This document shows, one piece after another, positions 1 to 9,700 of a DNA stretch of 64,000 nt. The stretch is taken from positions 55,851,108 to 55,915,107 of the forward strand of contig JACMZG010001863.1 in NCBI GenBank assembly GCA_018340805.1. The letters are read 5' to 3'. This DNA is from Microvelia longipes (lineage: Eukaryota; Arthropoda; Insecta; Hemiptera; Veliidae). The notes under the pieces are model-generated. The model ran no database searches. It saw nothing but the letters and a program-made list of their open reading frames with translations, and was not told the DNA's origin. The first letter of the stretch is position 1. Every line of letters begins with the position of its first letter. Made by a program: the position numbers and the translations under genes.

Positions 1-19
1 AATTAATTAAAAATAGAAT

Positions 20-955
20 TTACAGAGATACTAACATATTCATGTACTGAGTCATAGTACTCGACAAACCATATGTCGTCATATGAAACTCAGCAACGAA
101 TATGTCTGAACTTCTGGATTGTCGACAAGGCACTCTGAAATTACATCTGCTCAGCAATCCAGGAACAGTGTAGGAACCATTAACTATCTTAAATAAAAAT
201 ATAATTAAAGCTTCTATCCTTCTTTCTAAAAGGGAGTCCATGTTGAAATTCTGAAGTCTCTCTGTATACTTCACTCCTGATTGACCATTATTAGGAAAGC
301 CATGGAGGTAATTTGTGAATCTCTGTTGAGATCTTTCTAAGGACATAATGTGAGTTTTTTGAAGAGGTGACCAGACTACTGAGCAGTATTCCAACACGCT
401 CCTCACTAGTGAGTTGAACAAGGTGATTTTTAGGTTTCTGTCAGTAAACTCTCTTGATAAGTGGATAATGAAACCTAGGTTTCTATAAGCTTTGCTACAA
501 ATCTCCTGATAATGAGGAATGAAAGATAAAGACTTGTCAAAGACCACTCCCAAGTCCTTTATTGTCTCCACTGATTCCAACAACTCACCATTCAATAAAT
601 ATTGATGGCTTTCATCTTCTTTTTTTCTGGAGAAGTACATAACTTTGCATTTGTTGGCATTTAAATGCATCCTGTTGTTGGAGCACCATAAGAAAAGCTT
701 ATTTAAATTCTCTTGAAGAGATATAACATCAAGAAAGGACTTGATAACTTGGACCATCTTCAAATCGTCAGCAAAAAGGTAACAAATGCAGTTTAGCTCA
801 TCCACAACATCGTTTATGAACAGCAAAAAGAGCAGAGGGCCTAAATGGGAGCCTTGAGGCACCCCTGAAGTTACGTGATAGTAGTGAGATAAGTGGCCAT
901 CAATTTTCACAGCTTGCTTCCTCATGGACAAGTAAACTTGTCCATGAGTTAACAT
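20..955 (-). pseudogene. non-LTR retrotransposon reverse transcriptase, C-terminal part
   Basis: An open frame of 311 residues encodes the palm-thumb half and tail of a jockey/CR1-like reverse transcriptase. Visible motifs are GVPQGSHLGP (block before the active site) about 30 residues in, then FADD at the catalytic site, then the thumb, and near residue 200 the sequence VLEYCSVVWSP, a conserved C-terminal landmark of this group. The endonuclease and the RT fingers are missing. The frame begins where the fingers-to-palm junction should be, so the copy looks 5'-truncated, the usual fate of target-primed reverse transcription. The frame is still open, which suggests a fairly recent insertion. 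The 3' end lies at or beyond the window edge. Same family as the older copy at 1940-3216. Confidence 0.88.
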
Positions 956-1939
956 TGTTTACATGTTCTTGCAAACTTGCTGTTGACCTGCTTGTTTATT
1001 ATCTATGTTTTATCCATAGGAAGGTTAGAGCATGAGTTTATATTTTTATCTTCTATGCATCAAGTCAACATTTACTTAGTTGCCAACCAGTCTATGGTAT
1101 GGAGTGTTAATGCTTTCTCTTTAGATACATAGCTTAGTATTCGTTTGACTCTACTGGATTCTGGTGGGTTTGTATCAGAGAGCAGTGTCTCTAGTATTTA
1201 TCATTTTTTATATAAAAATCCAGTTATTGCTAGTGCACAAAAAATAAAAGTTCTAGTCATAGAAGGTGAAAAACAGTGTAAGCTAAATTAGCTATTGAAT
1301 TAGTTTAATGTAGAGGAGTAAATCAAAATTTACTTGGTGCCTCTTGAAACCCTCTCCCAATGGTATTCAGTTACCATGGGTACAGACTTACTCTGAACCC
1401 ATGAAACATGAATAATTAAAAATGATTGTATGTTTTTTAAGAAATAAAGCTTTTTATTATTATTATTATTATTATAAGTATCTGGTGAGACTAGAGGAAC
1501 TGGTGAGATTGGTAAAAACTAATAGCTGACGGGCTAGATGATACTAATGAAATCAGAATAGCTGGTGAGACTAAAGAACATATACTAGACAAACTGTGAA
1601 CTGGTGATAGCTGCAGTCCTGTAATAGGAATGGTTGAAGTGCCGAGATCTTCCCTGGTTGCAGTTTGCGTATGAACTCTATTGGTAATGTTAAAATTGCC
1701 TACAGTAGGGTGATTTAAAAAAATAAACTTGGAGCTAGATGTCTAGGCACCATAATGGAGGCACCCTCATGTTTCATGAGGTACCAAAATACAAGGTAGC
1801 AAAATTTAATTCAATTGGAGTCTTAATTGCACCAATATTTCTGAACATTCTAGTATTTCGTTTTACAATTGATTTCGATTTCATTGATTGATATATAATA
1901 TGGGATTTAAATGAGGAATAAAGGTTGTTTTGCAATCAA
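956..1939. other. no gene seen
   Basis: AT-rich DNA between two reverse-transcriptase remnants. It holds a short ATT microsatellite near 1457-1474 and short diverged repeats of the type 'actggtgagactag' at about 1480-1620. No open frame with recognisable protein character on either strand. Confidence 0.5.
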
Positions 1940-3216
1940 TTATAACTCAAAGATCAGTGATGTGGTCAACTCTAGAAAGTCATGAACCATCAATAGAATA
2001 AGGGTAATAAATAGGGTTAGATTTCTTTTGAAAGTTATCGCAGCACATTTCTTTATATTTAAATTTAGATAACTCTTCTTGCACCGGTCAAGCAATTTGT
2101 TTAAGTTTACCTGTAGGACAACTGAGTTATAGACTGACTTAATACCTAACAAATTTTAAGATCCTCGGCAAATAAGAGGAACAATACATCAGACAGACAA
2201 AAAGTAAAATTATTTATAAAAAAGAAGAAAAAGAATAAGTCCTAAATGTGAGCCTTGTGGAACACCTGAAGTTGCAGTGAAAAGAAAAGATTTAAATTTA
2301 ACAAAAAAATATGTGAAAGAAAATATTACTAATTTGAACAAAAAGCCTTCTGTGAGTCAGGTAACATATTAACCAGTGTAAGGTAAACCTTTAAATCCTA
2401 GTTGTTTCAATTTATGAATGAGTGTAGGTAAGTCAGGAGAGTCCAGTGCTTTGCAAAAATCAGTGATAGCACTATCCAGCTGGCAGTTTAACTCATAGAC
2501 TTGTAATATTTGTGACTGATAACCTTAGAATAATACTATATATAGAAGGAGCACTACTGATAACACAAAAAGGCGGTTCACTGGTGCACTTAAGTAATGC
2601 TGCCACCCTAACAATATACAATATTCTAAAAAAAAGTTGGCAATACTTCCGGTTGCTGAATTAGTATGTTCTATTATTAATTAATGATTGATTATTCATA
2701 AAATACTAATATAAATATTGGTTCATTGCAACATTTTAAGCATTTTAAATTGTATTTTAAATGTTTTTAATTAAAATTATATTAAAAGTAGTCCTCGTCA
2801 ACTAAATGTAGATTCTTGTGTTCCGCCACCCTTTTGCCATCTAAGACCGGTTTTATTAAATACTCAGCAGGTGTTTTAATTTATTATATTTGTCCTTTAC
2901 GATCTTTCTTCATTATTAGATATTTATGACACATATTTAAAATAATGTTTTGTTGTTAGGGTGGTACCCCTACTTAAGCCCACCAGTCAACCGGCTATCG
3001 TGTTATCAGTAGAATTACATTGTGTTTACGGTCCTGTGCTCCTTCTATATATAGTATTATTCTAAGCTGATAACAGAGTAAGTTGGTCAAAGTTGAACAC
3101 TTTGGAGGGAATCCATGTTCCAAAGGGGAAATTATTTTATTCACTACAGGTAGGATTTGGTCTAGATCCAAGCTTTCTAGGAGTTTGGAAAACAAGACAG
3201 AATGGCAACAAGGCAA
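1940..3216 (-). pseudogene. decayed non-LTR reverse transcriptase split by a MITE
   Basis: Pieces of one jockey/CR1-like reverse transcriptase lie in order on the minus strand. From 3216 to 3067 is the fingers region, with a diverged ISPLEHGF motif followed by STLTNLL. From 2520 to about 2360 comes the first catalytic block (diverged TDFCKALDSPD). Near 2275-2240 is TSGVPQGSHLG, and 2152-1940 holds a thumb fragment with NLNIKKC. Stops and shifts break the frame. A 543-bp MITE (2524-3066) is inserted between the first two pieces and has duplicated the 8 bp CTGATAAC, so the reverse transcriptase was here first. The GVPQGSHLG block nearly matches the copy at 20-955, so both belong to one family. 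Confidence 0.75.
2524..3066. mobile_element. MITE family A, copy 1 (8-bp TSD)
   Basis: A non-autonomous DNA transposon of 543 bp. It starts with CTTAGAATAATACTATATAT and ends with the inverted form. The extended inverted ends run about 80-90 bp, with a roughly 24-bp indel between the arms. It is flanked by the perfect direct repeat CTGATAAC at 2516-2523 and 3067-3074. No transposase frame is present. Eight-base duplications point to the hAT, P or Merlin superfamilies; the ends do not let me choose. Copies 2 and 3 are at 17763-18304 (inverted) and 50933-51477 (same orientation). Confidence 0.9.
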
Positions 3217-3792
3217 TAATTATTAATATATTTCTTTTTCTACGTTTAAGGGGTGATTTCAGTTTGTTTTCATAGCTCTGGGAAAACAATTGTAGATAAT
3301 GATACATTAAAAATATTTGTTGTAGTACTTGCTAAGCCATTAGGCTTAGCAAGTTCACAAGAGTTTTGCTAACAGCAAAACTAAGGATAACGGAAGGATT
3401 CAGATATAACTACAGGTAGAACTAATTAAACTATTATACTTATAACAATTAAATTAATACTTATGTTATTGTAACCTGTTATTGACAAATCCAACCTAAA
3501 TAAGATAAGTATCAAACTTTCTTTCTTTCTTGTATTTTGATTATATACATCTTAAGTTAACATTTACTAAAATGTAGAATTCCTTCAACTAATAGGTGTT
3601 TGGGGTATAGCGTAGGCTTAATAATACTTGCAAAGTGATTTGACACTTCTCTCTAAAAACTATCACAAAGATTTATTCCACTTGCAATGTTGCTTTCATT
3701 ATAAGAAGACAGTGCTTGCAGGGTTTTAAGTATACTGACAAACTTGCAACAAAATAATAGGATCCTATTTAAATAAATAAGAGCAAACTCAC
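3217..3792. other. no gene seen; small hairpins
   Basis: This lies downstream of EHBP1 exon 5, presumably intronic. Two short perfect hairpins sit side by side near 3333-3390, one around 'gctaagcc' and one around 'gttttgctaacagcaaaac'. Nothing else recognisable. Confidence 0.45.
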
Positions 3793-6700
3793 CACTCATA
3801 GGGGTGCTGGCAAAGTCAGAACCACTGAGGCTGGTCGTCAGCATTTCAAGCTGATTAGTAAGGTCAGATACTTCATGTTTCATTGAGTTGTCAGCTGAAA
3901 ACAACAACAGTGTCTGTCATAACAGCAATATTTTCTATAAAATCCCTTAAACGTAAACTATAGGCCTACCAAGAACAAAACTTCGTCCTAAATACACGAC
4001 AGTGTATTGTCTTAAATATAACTTAAAATTACAATTGCTTTAATTATATTCAACATTTTTAGGTTAAAGTAGTTATATTACTAATTACAATTAATATTTG
4101 AAGGGAGAAAACGAATTTCACTAGGGAAAATGTACTCAGTTAAGTAGTGCACACGAATAACAGTTTAATTAGCTGAAAGTAATTTAAGCAAATTTAATAA
4201 GAAGAATAGTGACATTCTTGCATAGTAAAGAAGTTTGTAATAAAATAAACCTTTTAAGAAATAGCATAAGCTTGTAGGTACAAAATAATTCTAATGCGGA
4301 TGTATGCAAGTTGGGTAAACTTTCTGGGAAAGCTTGCATTCTTGTGTAAGCTAGTATAGTTCTAATAATAATAATAATAAAATATTTATTTATTATAAAT
4401 ACAAAATTAGATCCAAGATACATATGTTACAAAAATAATTTTATAATAGAGCAACTATCAAACTCTTTAAGAGAAAACATTATGAAAATTCGCTAAAAAA
4501 ATAAACTTTAAGCCCCAAAAGCATAAGCTTGTGCGCTGCTTTAGTCATCTTATTAAAAGTTTCTTTTTCCTTATTAATAGTTTCTTATAAATAGTTTAGT
4601 TTCTGTTAGTAGTTTTCTTAAATTATGTTTACTTAATAAGCTAAATCTGTTTGCTTCTATAAGCTAAATCTATCTGAGGTACTCGATTTATGGTTCATTA
4701 TCAGAACAGTAAGACTCCTACTTGTTCGTCCTATCTAGGAGTTATAATCTAAGTCTAAAGCACAATAAGTTAATCTTATCTTAAATATTGCTCAAAATAT
4801 TATATGCACATTTCATTTTTTTAAAAAAACATACGATGATGTAGCAATGAAACTGCTCACAAAAGTCTTGATCATAAAGAATTCTTATTGTTTCCATCGA
4901 GAAAAGGAAGGAAGCCAGCATTCCAAAGGAAACTCACCTGCCATGCGGCCTTCCATGCCACAATTTGTTTTAAAACTAACAAATACTAAAAATTCATAAC
5001 TTAAATTGAATATACTGCCTTCTAGATAATTACTAATTAGGTATAAAATATATTAATATGAAGAAAGGATTAAATAACCATGGGAATACCTTCATATTCT
5101 TCCTCTTCATCAAAGTCATCTAGAGGAGCTATATCACTGTTGTTATTTGTACTCATTAAGCTAGCCATACTCTGCATATCTTCGTCCCTGGGTACATGCA
5201 ACAATCAAACATTATATAATAATAATAATAATGCTTATTATTATAACTATTATTATCAAGGTGCGGCAAACTTTGAGCTCAAAGAATTCTCTTACTTTGG
5301 TTTTATTTTAAAAATGGATATAGGGTACCTCAGAACTTTTCCTCATCATATCAAGTTAGCCACAATTATCCTCCCCACTTGGGTCTTGTTTTCCTCATCC
5401 TCACCCAAAGAGACTAAAACTATTAGAGGGAGGATACAACAGCTCTTATCATTCCTTGAGTAGCTAGGTGCCCTAACAGTAAATTGGTGACGTCATAGTT
5501 TTAATCTCTTTGGGTGTATAAATATGTGCTCCGATAGAAGTTGTAGGGGAGTGGGGAGTAGTTTGTCTCTCTCTAGGGAGACTATAGTGGGGGTAAGTAC
5601 AGTTAGGGCACCTATGGAAACTGTCTCACTTCCAAACCCCTTAACACTGTGTTAAACGGGTCCTGTACTCCCTCTAATAGTTTTAGTCTCTTTGTCCTCA
5701 CCACTCCAGTTCATCTATTTGTTAGTGGAGGGGCTGAATGAAAGAAACATGCCCAGGGCATGATTAGTTTATTCCATTCTCCCCTGGCGGGCAAATCAAA
5801 ATTTTAATAAATTAAACTACAGTATGTTCTTGTTATTTTTATAAGTGTTGTTTTATTGTGTGTTTTTGAATTTTGGGAAGAGAAGTTATAAGCAAGCAAC
5901 TAATCACACGAAACTGCTAAAACATGTTGGCGAGATAGAGACTGCTCTTTACTATGGTGGAGGGATATCCCCCTAAACCCTTCCACCTCTGAATGTGATG
6001 AACAGAGCGCACTGAACGGTAGAGTGTTGTGAATGCACCCTAAGTTAATAAATAATAACCCAAGGTTATGTATTCTTAACTGTGGAGGTAGTAATTAAAT
6101 AAATAAAACGATAGTCTCTCCAACAAATGTAAAACTATATTTACAAAGCCGCCTTTCGAGTCGCCTTTTCTATATTTACAAAGCCATCATCAGTGTCTAC
6201 CAACAATGTAAATGATACATTTCATTGTTAGTAGGCACTGATGATGGCTGTTAATAACCCAAGCGCTGCAATTAATGTCACACTACATACTTTCAACATC
6301 AATGTCAAAGAAGAGTAAAAATGCATAACAACTCACGTCGCTTTGCCTTCTCTGAGGAACACAGAGGATAGAGTGCACTCGAGGGACGCTGATGCTATTT
6401 TCTTGGTCGTCGGTCTCAAGTCGATATTGAGCTCATGCTGAGTCGAATCAACACTAGCATACTTCTTCATATTGAGGTTATACACAGCTATCTGCCTTCT
6501 CTTACCGGCGGGGCTAACCTGCATATAAGGAACATTAACAAATTAATAGGGACATTAAAAAATCCATAACAGAGAATTTGTATTATAAGATATTTTCAAC
6601 TATAGAGTTCATATAACTAGAGAGGGCCTATTTGTAAAAATTTTGAAACATCAAAAAAGTAACCTAAACACCTTTGATTAATAATATAATCTGATAACCC

Positions 6701-9700
6701 ATTTAAAATTACAGAAACTTTTAGAAGATTAATCATAGAAAACAAAATACTAACAATGTGAGATAAGATGAGGATTAATTTATTTTAACCTAAATAAATT
6801 CTGGGGAAGTATAAATATTTCTGAGGAGAAGCTAATAAAAAAATAGAGACTCACTTCTTTTCTTCTTTACATCACAACGGTTATGCACTGATGATGGTCT
6901 CTAGTTAGATTGAAAGTGCTTTGCCAATAACCTTGTAAACCTTAATAAAAACCTTGTACACCCTATGTATAAGGTATGCACCCTATGTATAAGGTATGCT
7001 CCCTGTGTATAAGGTATGCTCTCTATGTATAAGGTATGCTACCTATGTATAAGGTATGCACCCTATGTATAAGGTATGCTATGTATAAGGTATGCTCTCT
7101 ATGTATAAGGTATGCTCGCTATGTATAAGGTATGCTCTCTATGTATAAGGTATGCACCCTATGTATAAGGTATGCTCTCTATGTATAAGGTATGCTCGCT
7201 ATGTATAAGGTATGCTCTCTATGTATAAGGTATGCTACCTATGTATAAGGTATGCACCCTATGTATAAGGTATGCTCCCTCTACTAATGTATCACTATGT
7301 AAGTAATCTTTAAGAGATGTTAATAACGTATCTTGACTTTATAAATTTACATGATTTCATTTTGTTTTTTTTTTTAAATTCTATGGGGGGTTTTAGGGGT
7401 GTTAGCTATAGGATATAATTCACCAAGGCTCCTACCCTACAAAATTGAGGGGAACTTAGAGATTTCACTCACCCCTCTGTTCCAGTGGATGTGTGGTGCC
7501 AATATAGAGCAATAATGAAACCAAAAGTAAAACCAAGAAGTTTACTCTCGGATAAATTAAAAGACAAGCCAGAAGTAATCTTCAAAATACATTATGGTTA
7601 CATATTTTGACTTCACTATGACAGCTCTATTATTGAAATAGTTCCATGATTCTAATACATATCATAGAATTGTATAATATTCGTTACTAAGTAGCAGATA
7701 AAACAACTTATTGATTATTATTTCCTATCTAATATTTTACTGCCAAACAAACAAAATTGTAAGAATCTACACAAGAATGACTCATTATTAAACCAAACAA
7801 TAAACTGTCATTATTTTGGATTATACAGGGAACCCCCACACTACCCAAACTCATTCAATCTAGTAATTTAAGTAAAGATACCAAATATTTCAGAAAATAT
7901 AGATATGATATTATACCTTACCATATATAATCATACATGAAATTTAAATTTAAAATGTTTAACTTTAAAGTAGACTCAGTTCATTTAAAATTAATATAGT
8001 ACTTAAGAAAAAAAGTACTCAACTTAATTTAGTAATTAAATACTAAACTTAATAAGTAGTTGATAATAATAATGCCTGTTTAGAGCCTTGTCGCCCATTA
8101 GGGATAAACCCAGTGGGAACAACCAAAAGTGGTAGTAGCAACCGTTATGCTTAAGCTGACATTCATTTGATTGAACAATAATCTTATATAAACTGAAAGC
8201 GTAACCTGGGATACGAACCCCAGATCTCCGTGATGTCAAAGGTCAGTACAATAACTGACGCCTTAACGACCTCTACCACGGAGGCAGCTAATGAAGTAGT
8301 AAAGTAATTACATACTAAACATAAAATTTAATTAAGTACTTAAATATTAAACTAAATATAGTGCTTAAATACTTAAATATTAAACTTAATTTAGTACATA
8401 AGTACTTAAATACTAAAATTAATGTAGTACATAAGTCCTTAATTACTAAACTTAATGTAGTATTTAATTACTTGACATAATAACTCTATACTTAACTTTT
8501 TAACTCTACACAATTTTATATTTATAAAACAGAATATTACTGAAAATCTTACTTTTTTCAAATGTTTTGCACACATAACATAATGTTCTACATTTTCAAG
8601 GGCTCGTCGTTCACATTTATTTATGTCCAAATTATGATTTTAAATTAAAATGGAGAATACGAAAAAATAGTTATTCTTTTATAATGACTACACCAACAAT
8701 GTCTTTCCACTAAATTTAAACTTTATTGTGCAGAGCCGGCTTTCGGCAATAATGCCATCTAGTGGAAAGACGTTGTTGGTGTTGTTATTATTGAAGAAAA
8801 TTCCACTGCGCTTACTGAAGTTATAGTTAGTCTTTTATTAATATTTACTATTTTTAATAAAAATAAATAATAATAGAGATCTGGTTGTAGTAATAACAGC
8901 ATTTCTACATTGCCCAAATTAGATTCACTAGTCCCAACTGAAAGTTAATATATGAATGAACTTAATTTGAACAAAAAATAAAAAACTAGCCCCGTGGTTT
9001 CTTACAAAAATTAGAGAGCAGATTAATAAAATAAAACAATAACAAAAAAAAAAAAAAAAAAAAAAAAAATAAAAAAAAAAAAAAAAATAAATAAATAAAA
9101 ATAAAACAAACAAAATAAAAAAAAAAAAAAAAAATAAAATAAAAAAAATAAAAAAAAAAAAAAAAAATAAAAAAAAAATAAAAAAAAAAAAATAACAAAA
9201 AAAACAAATAAAAATAACAAATAAAATAATAACAATGTATTTACTTAAATTCCAAGCAATCATTTTACAATTTGGACGAAAAGTAAGGTAAACAATCATT
9301 TAAAACTTGGTTTTTTCATTGAAATTCCAACAAGATCGCCTAAAACATGTTAGGCAGTCCCCATTAAATAGTCACATTTTCTAACAAAGCAACTCAATTA
9401 ATAAATAAAACATAAAACTGCAGGTAAATTATAATTCTTTTATTTTGTTGAGCTAAGAAAGATTGATAACCTAGGTAGATTATTTACACTTGCTCTGTCC
9501 GTGCATGCATCTAATCCAGAGTTTACCCTAGATTACTTCATAAAGAAAAATTAGAATGTAAAAGAGAATAGTGCATAGTAGAGTAGTGTACGCCAGATCA
9601 TGTGCCGAACATATCTATAAAGAAGTTTCACTTACATCTTCAACAATGAAAGTCCATTCTTTATCCTCTAGTTGATTAGTGCGAGGGTCTTTGAACAGAG

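Noticed and set aside
6955..7282. CRISPR-like array of regular repeats
   Set aside because: Units are contiguous with no unique spacers, and the host is eukaryotic.
8928..9299. Three overlapping minus-strand frames of 70-123 residues, almost all Phe/Leu/Tyr
   Set aside because: They come from a poly-A tract; composition only.
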